The notes under the pieces are model-generated. The model was not told where the DNA came from, ran no database searches, and saw only the letters and a program-made list of their open reading frames with translations. Shown piece by piece: positions 1 to 8,517 of a stretch of 64,000 nucleotides of DNA (the first letter of the stretch is position 1; the number at the start of each line of letters is the position of its first letter). The position numbers were made by a program, and so were the translations under genes. The stretch comes from Desulfitobacterium dehalogenans ATCC 51507 (GTDB taxonomy: Bacteria; Bacillota; Desulfitobacteriia; Desulfitobacteriales; Desulfitobacteriaceae), in NCBI RefSeq assembly GCF_000243155.2, contig NC_018017.1:744001-808000 (forward strand), read 5' to 3'.

Positions 1-92
1 TAGGGTACTGTAACGAGGCCCCCCGTGACAAAACCGATGACTAAAAAGTTGAGCTGTGAACTTGAAATAATTTCCTTCTCAAACTTTATCAA
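1..92 (-). CDS. GerAB-type spore germination permease, N-terminal fragment
   Basis: Partial gene running off the left edge; 30 codons are visible. It reads from a TTG at 92 and shows hydrophilic residues followed by a hydrophobic first helix (LNFLVIGFVTGGLVTVP), as expected for the amino-acid-permease-like B subunit of a GerA germinant receptor. An AAGGAG ribosome site sits about 9 bases before the TTG, inside the end of the upstream gerC. It would be the third gene of a gerA-gerC-gerB operon, the order of B. subtilis gerK. Identification rests mostly on position, because only the first helix is present. Confidence 0.65.
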   Translation of the reverse strand, partial: MIKFEKEIISSSQLNFLVIGFVTGGLVTVP

Positions 93-98
93 TACTCT

Positions 99-1265
99 CT
101 ACTCCTTATCTGGTACGGGAGGATAGTGTGCCCTGCCCGAACGTTCGATGCTGGCATCCACAGTGACTTCTACTATAATCTCTGAAAAAACTTCATCCCA
201 ACGCTCCTTCATATCCTTCCACTCTTTGAGGTGCTCTTTGCGCACAACCTCACCAAAACCGAAAATATCCGCATTGAGTTCTTGAGCCTTTCTGAATGCC
301 GCCAGAACCTCATCTTGAATGGCTGCGGCCGTATTTCGCTCAAGAGCTTCGACTTTTTCTTTTGTTCTAAAACTTTCTGCACAATATTGAGCAGCAAGTG
401 CACCTTTTTCACGAATATAAACCCTCATAACCACCCGGTTATCCCGTATCTCTGCGCTGACTTTAGTCTTAGAATCAATAAGTTCTATGCTGACTTTACC
501 ATCACCCTCTGGACACTCCACATCGATAATGCCACTCTTTACTTCATCCTTTACCCATAAAAGTCCACGGGTTTCATATTTATTTAGCTCTCCAACGAGC
601 TTATCGTCTTTAAAAATTGCCGTTCCTTTGACCTGAAGTGATTTCTTATCCCCTTTACCGACAATTTCAACTAGGGGTGCAGTCGGTGCAGTGGTTCGAT
701 CAATCAGAGCGGTTAAAAAGTCATTGAGTTGATTTGTACTGGTCTGAGAGTTTGGGTCTTGTTCATCAAGTAGTTTAGAAATATTGATTGCAGGAATTCT
801 ATCTATTACAGGTTCAATATCTAAAACATCCCTAGCGTTACCTTCAGAGACAACGAGCCAAATGTTTAATCGAGTTTCATGGTCTCGAATAAAAAAGTCA
901 AGTTCCTCCTGAATACCTTCCTTGGCATAGTCTCGCCCGAGAATTAGCACTTGAATATGAGGAAAATAGAGTTTGCGGTTAGATATATGGGTGAAGTCAC
1001 GTAGAATCGAAAAAAGAGTATTTCCAGTATTTTGGATGTTCCAAAATGCTTGGGCATTCGATCTAGCTGGGGATGATTGGAGCTCTTTAGGATTTGCGAC
1101 TTGTGCAGTGACAAGGAGTTGATTCGATACTTGTGTCTTATCAATACTTAACCCCATGACAATAGCTAAAGTGTTTAATTCTCGTTGATTCCAACACCCT
1201 GTCATACTCAAAACCAATATTATGCATAATAAGAGAACGAATAGAGAGTACTTTCGGCTTTTCAT
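99..1265 (-). CDS. gerC: Ger(x)C family spore germination lipoprotein
   Basis: 388 aa lipoprotein subunit of a GerA-type nutrient germinant receptor, anchored on the outside of the spore inner membrane. The N-terminus is a lipoprotein signal peptide ending in the lipobox MTGC, followed directly by the WNQREL motif typical of GerC proteins. The length is usual for the family. The gene follows gerA after 33 bases, and its end carries the ribosome site for the next gene. The germinant cannot be deduced from the sequence. Confidence 0.9.
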   Translation of the reverse strand: MKSRKYSLFVLLLCIILVLSMTGCWNQRELNTLAIVMGLSIDKTQVSNQLLVTAQVANPKELQSSPARSNAQAFWNIQNTGNTLFSILRDFTHISNRKLYFPHIQVLILGRDYAKEGIQEELDFFIRDHETRLNIWLVVSEGNARDVLDIEPVIDRIPAINISKLLDEQDPNSQTSTNQLNDFLTALIDRTTAPTAPLVEIVGKGDKKSLQVKGTAIFKDDKLVGELNKYETRGLLWVKDEVKSGIIDVECPEGDGKVSIELIDSKTKVSAEIRDNRVVMRVYIREKGALAAQYCAESFRTKEKVEALERNTAAAIQDEVLAAFRKAQELNADIFGFGEVVRKEHLKEWKDMKERWDEVFSEIIVEVTVDASIERSGRAHYPPVPDKE

Positions 1266-1298
1266 AGATATTTTACTCCATCGATTATTGCCTTTAAC

Positions 1299-2918
1299 CT
1301 ATTGATCTGGATCGTCTTGCCGCTTTTCGTCCTTTGAAGGAGGTGTCGGCTTCAATCTAAAAGCTTGTCTCTGGGGATCATTCCATCCAATCAAACGCGG
1401 ACGGGTAACCATAGTCCATAAAGGAAATCGAATAATAGTGTCCTTCAAATCTAAAGGAGTGAGTGGGGCAATGGGTGAAAAAAAGGGAGTACCAAAAGAT
1501 CTCAGTGATGCAAGATGGACTACGATTCCAATAAATCCTATCATGATTCCAAAAATACCCATGGTTCCTGCGAGAAGAACCATGATTAACCGCAATATGG
1601 CTCCTGAGTCTGTTTGAGCAGGGACTACAAAGCTGGCAACGGCTGTTAAAGATATGACGATAACCATAGGCTGGCTGACAAATCCGGCTTGGACAGCGGA
1701 TTCGCCGAGAACCAAAGCCCCCACGATACTGACTGCTTGACCAACAGGGCGGGGCAGCCGTATCCCGGCTTCTCTAAGGATCTCGAAGACCGCTCCCATG
1801 GATAAGGCTTCGATAACGGCAGGAAAGGGCACATCCTCCTCAGAGGCAGCCATGGTAAACAGTAATGGAGTAGGAATTAATTCTTGATGAAAGGTGCTCA
1901 AGGCGACAAAAATTGCCGGTCCTAAGATAGAAATAAAATAAGATAGAAAACGGGTCATTCGCACGATACCCGCAAAGTAGGGGCGGGAATAATAATCTTC
2001 AGTACTCGCGAAAGTCTCTATGAAGAGCAGGGGAACAGTTAACACGAAAGGAGTCCCATTAATTAAAAGAGCTGCACGCCCTTCTAGGATTTTTGCTGCG
2101 ACAGCATCGGGTCTCTCGTTGTTTCCTACTGTAGAAAAGATCGAAAAAGGAGCATCTTCAATAAATTGTTCGATATAACCTGACTCAAGAATGGCATCAG
2201 TATCAATTCGATCGAGTCTACGTTTGATCTCATCGATGAGTTGGGGATTTGCTATTCCTTTGATGTAGGCTATGCAGACGGCTGTTTTGGTTTCTCGGCC
2301 TATTATTGTGGTATCAAAGGTAAGATCTGAATTTCTAATATAGCGTCTTAAAAGGGATATATTCGTAAGTAAATTTTCCGTAAACCCTAAACGAGGGCCT
2401 CGAACAACGGTTTCAGTTTTAGGCTCCTCAAGGCTTCGGGTCTCACCACCATCTGTCCCAATGAGTAAAGCTTCATTTAAGCCGGAGATGAGCAAACCGA
2501 TATAGCCTGTCAGGCATCTCTCGATGATTTCATTAATTGTGGCAGCTGTATAGACTTCATCAACCGAAAGCATTGTCGTCTTAATACTGTTGATATTAAA
2601 GGTTTTTCTTTCCTCTTTTTCGATGAATCGGGTATCAAACATCAGAGGTTTCATTATGCTTTCGTTCAAGAATGTTTTGTCGATCATACTCGTTAGGAAG
2701 ACAAGTGCGCCTTTAAAATTTCCCTGAGGACCGAAATCAAATTCGCGTATTGTTAAGTCATAACTTGACCCGAAAATAGTTTTGATGTCCTCAAGATTCT
2801 TATGGAGATCTTGTGAGAGATTGGAGGTGGAATACTCACAGATCTTCTTTTGCTCTTTATAAGTATTTAAATGCGTCAACTTCATAACTTGGAGCTGCTT
2901 TTTAATATATTGAAACAC
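1299..2918 (-). CDS. gerA: GerA family spore germination protein
   Basis: 539 aa A subunit of a germinant receptor. It has a soluble N-terminal domain (about residues 1-290), then a membrane domain with several hydrophobic segments (about 300-470) and a charged C-terminal tail (PSKDEKRQDDPDQ), as in GerAA, GerKA and GerBA. The start is a GTG at 2918 with a weak AGG site; an ATG 11 codons further in lacks a good ribosome site. First gene of the operon, transcribed divergently from the signal peptidase gene at 3077. In relatives these operons are expressed in the forespore; I could not pick out a sigma-G promoter with confidence. Confidence 0.92.
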   Translation of the reverse strand: MFQYIKKQLQVMKLTHLNTYKEQKKICEYSTSNLSQDLHKNLEDIKTIFGSSYDLTIREFDFGPQGNFKGALVFLTSMIDKTFLNESIMKPLMFDTRFIEKEERKTFNINSIKTTMLSVDEVYTAATINEIIERCLTGYIGLLISGLNEALLIGTDGGETRSLEEPKTETVVRGPRLGFTENLLTNISLLRRYIRNSDLTFDTTIIGRETKTAVCIAYIKGIANPQLIDEIKRRLDRIDTDAILESGYIEQFIEDAPFSIFSTVGNNERPDAVAAKILEGRAALLINGTPFVLTVPLLFIETFASTEDYYSRPYFAGIVRMTRFLSYFISILGPAIFVALSTFHQELIPTPLLFTMAASEEDVPFPAVIEALSMGAVFEILREAGIRLPRPVGQAVSIVGALVLGESAVQAGFVSQPMVIVISLTAVASFVVPAQTDSGAILRLIMVLLAGTMGIFGIMIGFIGIVVHLASLRSFGTPFFSPIAPLTPLDLKDTIIRFPLWTMVTRPRLIGWNDPQRQAFRLKPTPPSKDEKRQDDPDQ

Positions 2919-3076
2919 TTTACATAACCTGCCTAAAATTGTTTCGGTCTTTTCTATAATGTGTAGTTATTGAAAATAATAAACGGGAGATTAAAAATTA
3001 TTTATCATATCCAAGCATCGAAAAAAACGGCTAGGATATACTAGTAAACAAAATAAGGGAATGAAAGGACCGGACA

Positions 3077-3619
3077 ATGTCCTCCACAAAACACACAACT
3101 CGGCAGCAAATAGAAGACATGCGCAAAGAGATTCAGGCTAAAAAACTAAAGAAGTCTGATCTACATAACAACAAGAATCTTAAAGTGGACAGACTGGGAG
3201 GTAGAAATGATCTTCTAAAAGCTTTAAGTAGAATGCTTTTTGGCGTTATAGTTGTGACTTTACTTTTTTCCTTAGTGTCTATCAATATGGCTAAGGGTAG
3301 GGGAGAAGTTCCCAGTATTTTTGGCTATTACTTATTTGTGATTGAATCAGGAAGTATGGAGCCTACCTTAAAGGTAGGCACAGTCATTCTTTCTCATGAA
3401 CCTAGAAATCCGGAAAGATTAGAAAAAAATGATATCGTAACATTTCAGACTCTATCCGGTGCCATCATAACCCATCGCATTATTGAAGTGCTCGATGAAG
3501 GAGCGGGAAGTATAGGTTATCTGACCAAAGGAGATAATCCCATCAACGTGATCGACCAGGAGGTACTTACCCCTGAGCGGGTGATTGGAGTATTTATAGC
3601 ACGACTACCTTTATCTTAA
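3077..3619 (+). CDS. sipW: SipW-type (ER-type, S26B) signal peptidase I
   Basis: 180 aa membrane protease that should remove signal peptides outside the membrane. A charged N-terminal tail (about 1-50) precedes one membrane helix (about 52-72). The catalytic Ser93 lies in ESGSMEP, His133 in THRII replaces the Lys of ordinary bacterial enzymes, and the conserved Asp153 is in KGDN. The Ser-His-Asp set defines the archaeal/ER/SipW branch. An AAAGGA ribosome site precedes the ATG. In Bacillus, SipW processes TasA and TapA, but no TasA or camelysin gene is visible here. The next two genes include a protein with a second, altered copy of this domain. Confidence 0.9.
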   Translation: MSSTKHTTRQQIEDMRKEIQAKKLKKSDLHNNKNLKVDRLGGRNDLLKALSRMLFGVIVVTLLFSLVSINMAKGRGEVPSIFGYYLFVIESGSMEPTLKVGTVILSHEPRNPERLEKNDIVTFQTLSGAIITHRIIEVLDEGAGSIGYLTKGDNPINVIDQEVLTPERVIGVFIARLPLS

Positions 3620-3689
3620 AGATTAATAACATTGAATGCTGGAGATACAGAATTTATATAAGGGCTATAAAACTGGAGGATAAAAGCCT

Positions 3690-4667
3690 ATGGAGAGTTT
3701 GACTGTGTCTCAAAAGGTCGTACTGATGGAAAACCTCTCATCGGCTGAGTATTTATTACGAGAGGGAGAAAGCCTTCAGCAAGTATTGAAGGATATTAAT
3801 CTTCAAATCAATAGGGCTGAGATATGGGGGATCATAGGGACATCCTGTTTCGAAATCAAGCTTTTGTTGGAGATCATGGCCAATATTCGACCCTACGAAA
3901 GTGGACGCTGTGTCTTAGTAGAACGGGGCATGATGAGGCTAAAACGAGTGATATTAAAGCATGTGTTTTATATTGGTAACTCAGACATGCTCTATAACAC
4001 TATGAATGTACTAGAATTTCTCATGCTCGCCACTGCTAAATGGAAGATAAATGCTGTGGAGAGACAGGAGCAGATTTTTGAGTTGATCATCAAAATTGGC
4101 TTGGGTCATCTTTCTCTTACGACCATAGGCCTGCTTACAAAAGAGGAGAAGGCGGTAGTCACTTTAGTTGCGGCAGCTTACTCAGATGCCCAGATGATTG
4201 TCTTTAATCTTCCTGAATATGAGTTTGACTCAATCCTTATAGAGGTTATCGCCAATATGGCTGACTTCATTAAAGAACTTGGGAAAACACTTGTTGTAGC
4301 TACCCCTATCTGTCCATTGATTGAAAAGGCTTGTACACATATAGCTGTATTGGCAGAGGGGCGTTTAATCCATCAAGGTCTTGTTCAGGATTTTCGTGAT
4401 CAGTATGACAAGGTGGAAATGATTCTTAGGGATGAGGACCTTGCAGGTGTAAAGGAAGCCCTTCGGGCAATTCTTCCCAATCATCAGCTGGTTGTAGAAC
4501 ATGACCGTTTATTAATTAAGGGAGAAACTTCTTTGCGCAGTGACCTGGAGGTGATTTATAAAAGGATTATTGACTCGGGATATTTTCCTCAGTCCATAGA
4601 GAAGAACAGCAAAACAGTAGAATATGCCTTGGAGGAGCTTATGAGGCAGTATGATTTACCGGAATAG
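3690..4667 (+). CDS. ABC-transporter ATPase-like protein lacking catalytic motifs
   Basis: 325 aa protein that follows the order of an ABC ATPase (INLQI strand, P-loop region, helical region, AVLAEGRLIHQG strand, C-terminal extension), but each nucleotide-handling motif is replaced. The Walker A region reads GTSCFEIK with Ile57 where Lys is expected. The signature LSGGQ is LLTKE (about 148-152). Walker B/catalytic Glu (LDEP) is FNLP (172-175). The switch His is Pro206. It is therefore probably a pseudo-ATPase. The reading frame is intact over its whole length and the ribosome site is good (TGGAGG), so it does not look like a decaying gene. Its 3' end overlaps the start of the membrane protein downstream, which suggests a partnership. 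No function is known to me. Confidence 0.75.
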   Translation: MESLTVSQKVVLMENLSSAEYLLREGESLQQVLKDINLQINRAEIWGIIGTSCFEIKLLLEIMANIRPYESGRCVLVERGMMRLKRVILKHVFYIGNSDMLYNTMNVLEFLMLATAKWKINAVERQEQIFELIIKIGLGHLSLTTIGLLTKEEKAVVTLVAAAYSDAQMIVFNLPEYEFDSILIEVIANMADFIKELGKTLVVATPICPLIEKACTHIAVLAEGRLIHQGLVQDFRDQYDKVEMILRDEDLAGVKEALRAILPNHQLVVEHDRLLIKGETSLRSDLEVIYKRIIDSGYFPQSIEKNSKTVEYALEELMRQYDLPE

Positions 4668-6042
4668 CTTTTTAAAGAAGGAGCTTCGTCAAGCTTATAC
4701 AGAAAATAAGATCAGCACCAACCGGAAAATTTCTTTTGCGCTTTTTCTGGGGCTGATTTCTTTCGCCCTTTATTTTGCCTTTCAGACCTTACAGGAAAGC
4801 GTCCTCTCAGATGCAGTCCCTGAGATCATGCAGCCCAGCTACTTTTCCACCCTATATATCTATATTCATCTTGCCTATTTTTTGTCTGCTGGGTATTACA
4901 TCATCTACTATGATACCCTTTTCTTTTCAGAAATCAGAAAGAATTCATGGTATTTGATGATCCATATGGGCTATACCCCGGCAGGGATGTTTTTTTCTAA
5001 GCTTTTGGCTTTGGGGTATACCTCCTTGTTTGTCTACACTTTGGGATTTGTAGCCATACTATTGTTTACAAGTCTCTTGAAGTTTCCCCTCATTATTGCC
5101 TATCTCCCATCACTTTTCCTGGTAGGGTTAATAGACTTAGTGCTGCTCACTATACTATCCATGGTTTTTTCCCTCTATGTCAGAACCATCATCAATGCTC
5201 GGTACGGGATTGGGATATCGGCTTTTCTTATTCTCCTGCTGAAAATAGTCCTGGGACACTATGATGTCATAAGCAATAGGGTAGCTATGCAGAATATCTT
5301 CAATCTCTTTGACATGAGTCTTTCTCTCTATCTTCCTTTTTGGGTCATTGTCGTCATCATCTGTGGGCTGGTTTGCCTTTTTCGAGCAGATAGTCTTGCT
5401 CGATATTATAATTTGTCTGAGGACTTGAGTCTTCTGCCACCGGATGCTTCGGTGATCCTCATGGACTCTAAGACAGGGAAGAAAGAGCTTATTGCCGTCG
5501 GTGGGAAGCAGGTCATGGAGCGCAAGCTCATCCATAAAGTGGTCACGGTATTGGTGACTGCTTTTATTGGCGTTGCCCTAGCTATTAACGTGTTCATTAT
5601 TGTTATCAATGCCTCTACTACAGGTCAGGAAGTAAGTATCCGAGGGGTTATCCCCTTTATTTTCCAGTCCAACACTATGGAGCCGGAGATTATGGTAAAT
5701 GATTTAACTTATTTTCAAAAGCTCGATCCTCAATACCCTTTGAAGATAGGACAGATCATCTTGTTTAAAGAAAATAATGTATTTTATATAGAAAGGGTTG
5801 TAGCAATCCAGGGAAATAACCTTGTGGTGGATATCGATAATTACCCACCCATGTCTCAGGTCGGAGCTATGAAAAAGACCGTGCCACGGGAGAATATCCA
5901 TGGCGTCTATAGCGGAGGGAATCGCTGGCTGGGAGCGTTGATTCTTTTTGCCAACACGATTATGGGGAGGATACTATTCTTATTAATACCGGCAATCTTG
6001 CTGTTCTACCATGAGCAGATTGTTAAACTATTAAAAGGATAG
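4651..6042 (+). CDS. Polytopic membrane protein fused to an altered SipW-like domain
   Basis: 463 aa. The N-terminal half has about six hydrophobic segments (roughly 29-47, 66-86, 118-142, 148-178, 188-202, 228-244) and resembles an ABC-2 type permease. A cytoplasmic linker follows, then a helix (about 296-320) and a region aligning with SipW enzymes. The catalytic Ser of SGSMEP is Thr342 (SNTMEP), the catalytic His is Glu381 (IERVV against THRII), and only the Asp-Asn pair is kept (396-397). A C-terminal helix (about 438-455) ends the protein. It overlaps the pseudo-ATPase gene by 17 bases. The domain is probably inactive, perhaps substrate-binding or regulatory for the active peptidase at 3077. 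Confidence 0.7.
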   Translation: MIYRNSFLKKELRQAYTENKISTNRKISFALFLGLISFALYFAFQTLQESVLSDAVPEIMQPSYFSTLYIYIHLAYFLSAGYYIIYYDTLFFSEIRKNSWYLMIHMGYTPAGMFFSKLLALGYTSLFVYTLGFVAILLFTSLLKFPLIIAYLPSLFLVGLIDLVLLTILSMVFSLYVRTIINARYGIGISAFLILLLKIVLGHYDVISNRVAMQNIFNLFDMSLSLYLPFWVIVVIICGLVCLFRADSLARYYNLSEDLSLLPPDASVILMDSKTGKKELIAVGGKQVMERKLIHKVVTVLVTAFIGVALAINVFIIVINASTTGQEVSIRGVIPFIFQSNTMEPEIMVNDLTYFQKLDPQYPLKIGQIILFKENNVFYIERVVAIQGNNLVVDIDNYPPMSQVGAMKKTVPRENIHGVYSGGNRWLGALILFANTIMGRILFLLIPAILLFYHEQIVKLLKG

Positions 6043-6317
6043 TGCATGAAGGCTTGTCGCTGCTTTTCTAATTAGTGGGGCGAAGTTATATAGCTCTGAT
6101 ATTTTTTGCAGAATGGAATACCTAAAATCAACTTAATATTTATTAATTGATAATGTGAAAGTTTTAGCGTATAATAAATGTGAAAAAATTGTGAAATTGA
6201 TATGACATATATTGGTTTTTAATGATATAAATGATGATGAGTTGATTAATAATTTAGTCAGCTTACTTTGAGTTTAAAAAACTTTTCATAATTTGTATGA
6301 TCGAAGGGAGATTGAAA
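6043..6317. other. AT-rich intergenic region before the first thioredoxin pair
   Basis: About 275 AT-rich bases with no convincing reading frame. Several copies of TGTGAA occur around 6150-6200, but I see no clean operator. It probably holds the promoter of the thioredoxin/reductase pair; I could not assign -35 and -10 boxes with confidence. Confidence 0.4.
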
Positions 6318-6647
6318 ATGTCGTTAATTCAGTTGGATGGTTGTGGTTTAGAGGAGTTAATTTATGACATTGGGGAAGGGTGCTTAATCTTTTTTTACAA
6401 GAACGACTGCTCTGCTTGTAAGGAAATGATTCCTATGTTGGAAGAATTGCAGCCTAAGTACAAGGGCCAATTTGGTTTCTATTATGTGAACATCGATGAG
6501 AACAAAGAAGTCGTTAACTGCTTTAAATTAGACCAAATTCCTGAGGTGCTTTTTTTCAAAGATGGAGAATACCAAGGTAAGCTCTGTGGCGAATTTAATC
6601 AAGGCCAAGTCGTAGAAAAGATTCAAGATAATCTCATGTGGGTCTGA
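6318..6647 (+). CDS. Thioredoxin family protein (CSAC active site), copy 1
   Basis: 109 aa single-domain thioredoxin with the redox motif CSAC in YKNDCSACKEM and the cis-Pro region as QIPEVLFF. The ATG at 6318 is preferred over one 21 bases upstream because GGGAG lies 7 bases before it. It sits 54 bases before a thioredoxin-reductase-like gene and is presumably reduced by it. It is a paralogue of the protein at 12729; by eye the two share about half of their residues. The Trp of WCGPC thioredoxins is absent, so its redox potential and partners may differ from those of housekeeping thioredoxin. Confidence 0.85.
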   Translation: MSLIQLDGCGLEELIYDIGEGCLIFFYKNDCSACKEMIPMLEELQPKYKGQFGFYYVNIDENKEVVNCFKLDQIPEVLFFKDGEYQGKLCGEFNQGQVVEKIQDNLMWV

Positions 6648-6701
6648 TCTAAATAATCAATACTATTTGATGCAATTATTGGAGAGGAGAATTTATAAGA
6701 G

Positions 6702-7922
6702 ATGAGTAACTCATACGACTTAATTATCATTGGAGGAGGTCCGGCTGGGCTTGCAGCAGGAATTTATGGAGGAAGAGCGAAACTTAGGACCTTGATCATT
6801 AATAAGGGAACCGTTGGCGGAATGGTGGATACCACTCGTGAAATTGTGAATTATCCTGGTTATATCCATACCAGTGGTCCAGATCTTATGAGTGATTTCA
6901 AAAAACATGCCGAAAGTTTTGGGGTGGAGTTTTTAAAAGATGAAGTGGTGAGCACTGATTTTTCCCAGGATCTTAAAAAAGTAACTACGAAAAAGAAGAA
7001 AGAATTTTATGGAAAGGCAGTAGTCATCGCTACAGGAACTCAACCAAGGCTTCTCAATATTCCCGGTGAAAAAGAATTGAGGGGCAGCGGTGTCGCTTAT
7101 TGTGCTACCTGTGATGCGGAATTCTTCCAGGACGAAGACGTGGTTGTAGTAGGCAGCGGTGACCAGGCCATTGAAGAAGGCATGTTCATTACCAAATTTG
7201 CTCGTAAGGTTACGGTCATTGTCCTTCATGATGAAGGAGTTTTGGATTGCAATAAAGTCAGTGCTGAAAAAGCGTTCCAAAATGAAAAGATGGAATTTGT
7301 CTGGAATTCCACTTTGGAAGCCGTCTTAGGTGAGGACAATGTGGAAGGGGTCAAGGTTAAAAATCTAAAGACGGGGGGCTCTTCAGTACTTCCATGTCAA
7401 GGGGTGTTCTTCTTTGTAGGTATGATCCCTGCTACTGAATTCCTCAAAGAGAGTGGAATTAAGATGGATCGCCGATGTTATATTCCCGTTAACGACTTAA
7501 TGGAGACGAACCTCCCCGGCGTCTATGCAGTGGGAGACAATCGAGTTAAATACCTCAGGCAGGTGGTCTCAGCGGCAGGTGATGGTGCTACAGCTGCTGT
7601 GGCTGCTGAGCGATATATCGAAGAACTGGAGGCATTCCAAAAGAACATCCTCCATAGCGAGAAAAAAGTCTTGTTGGCTTTTTTCAATGCTGCCAATACA
7701 GCGAGCTTGGAGTTCACTGCCCTGATGGAAGAGCTGATTCAGGAATATGGTGATTCGTACAAATTGGTCAAAGTGGATATGGCAACAAAGAAAAATCTTG
7801 CTGAAAAATACGGTGTAGCGAATGCTCCTGCCGTTGTGGTACTGGACAAAGGCGAAAAGGTCAAGGAACTGGAGTGCAGCATAGATAAAGAAGTGTTAGC
7901 GGAACAATTAGGTAAAGAATAA
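6702..7922 (+). CDS. Thioredoxin reductase-like flavoprotein with C-terminal thioredoxin-like domain, copy 1
   Basis: 406 aa. Residues 1 to about 305 form a low-molecular-weight thioredoxin reductase: FAD motif GGGPAG, redox pair CATC, NAD(P)H-site region GSGDQAIEEG and the second FAD motif GVYAVGD. Residues about 318-406 resemble a thioredoxin fold (KVLLAFFN, then VDMATKK and APAVVVL) but carry no CxxC, so that domain is not a dithiol exchanger. A standalone thioredoxin with a CxxC is encoded just upstream, and the two probably form one electron-transfer unit. By eye the sequence is about 90% identical to the protein at 13083. Confidence 0.87.
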   Translation: MSNSYDLIIIGGGPAGLAAGIYGGRAKLRTLIINKGTVGGMVDTTREIVNYPGYIHTSGPDLMSDFKKHAESFGVEFLKDEVVSTDFSQDLKKVTTKKKKEFYGKAVVIATGTQPRLLNIPGEKELRGSGVAYCATCDAEFFQDEDVVVVGSGDQAIEEGMFITKFARKVTVIVLHDEGVLDCNKVSAEKAFQNEKMEFVWNSTLEAVLGEDNVEGVKVKNLKTGGSSVLPCQGVFFFVGMIPATEFLKESGIKMDRRCYIPVNDLMETNLPGVYAVGDNRVKYLRQVVSAAGDGATAAVAAERYIEELEAFQKNILHSEKKVLLAFFNAANTASLEFTALMEELIQEYGDSYKLVKVDMATKKNLAEKYGVANAPAVVVLDKGEKVKELECSIDKEVLAEQLGKE

Positions 7923-7981
7923 GATCGAAGTCGTAGGATTATTAAGGGAATGGTTCCTGAATGAAAGGTAGAGAAGTTAAA

Positions 7982-8021
7982 AAGAGGCATGGGTTTTCCA
8001 GAGGGAATGCCCATGCCTCTT
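7982..8021. terminator. Bidirectional terminator
   Basis: A perfect 12-base inverted repeat (AAGAGGCATGGG and its complement) with a 16-base loop lies between the convergent reductase gene (plus) and the dsrE-like gene (minus). Short A/T stretches on both sides let it serve both strands. Confidence 0.75.
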
Positions 8022-8029
8022 AATATTAT

Positions 8030-8503
8030 TCAAGTAAATATTATCTGTCCACCGGCAGAAAGATTATAAAAATCACCCACTGTAAGAATACTGCTCAGTT
8101 GATCGCAAAAGTCTTCTTTCTTTAACTTAAACATTTCCACAGTGGCTAAACAGGCATAGATTTTTCCGCCGGCATCAGAAATCATTTCTATAAACTCCGG
8201 AATCGGTGGAATATCCAATTCCTCCATTTGTTTCTTCATCATCAAGGTGGCAAGGGAGGACATTCCGGGTAGGATTCCGATCAGGGAGGGGATGCCCATG
8301 GCGGGATTGCCCACGGTAGCCACTTTAATAGAATCCATTTTGCTCTTTGTGATGGTGTTCAAACCGAAAAAAGTAAAGAAGAGATTAGCCTCAATTCCCA
8401 TCATTCGTGCTCCATTGGCCATGATTAATCCTGGGTAGATTCCTTCCAAGGAACCCTTGGAAATAATAATGGAGACCTTTTTGATTTTTTCTTCGTCGGC
8501 CAT
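8030..8503 (-). CDS. DsrE/DsrF-like (DsrE2) sulfur-carrier family protein
   Basis: 157 aa protein of the DsrE/F/H-like family, which passes sulfane sulfur between proteins. It begins with a typical strand (KVSIIISKG), has a hydrophobic middle with a MGIPSL region, and carries one clear Cys in KIYACLATVEMF, the position of the persulfide Cys in DsrE-type proteins. The start at 8503 has GAGGAG 7 bases upstream; ATG codons further upstream lack correct spacing. Last gene of the minus-strand sulfur operon, 15 bases after the TusE-like gene. Confidence 0.82.
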   Translation of the reverse strand: MADEEKIKKVSIIISKGSLEGIYPGLIMANGARMMGIEANLFFTFFGLNTITKSKMDSIKVATVGNPAMGIPSLIGILPGMSSLATLMMKKQMEELDIPPIPEFIEMISDAGGKIYACLATVEMFKLKKEDFCDQLSSILTVGDFYNLSAGGQIIFT

Positions 8504-8517
8504 ACTCATTCTCCTCT

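Noticed and set aside
3690-4667. Pseudogene call for the ABC-like gene
   Set aside because: All catalytic motifs are changed, yet the frame, ribosome site and overlap with the next gene are intact, which favours a maintained pseudo-enzyme.
5155-5535. 126-codon minus-strand frame inside the permease/S26-like gene
   Set aside because: The sense frame has membrane helices and the S26-like alignment; the antisense frame has low-complexity charged sequence and no ribosome site.
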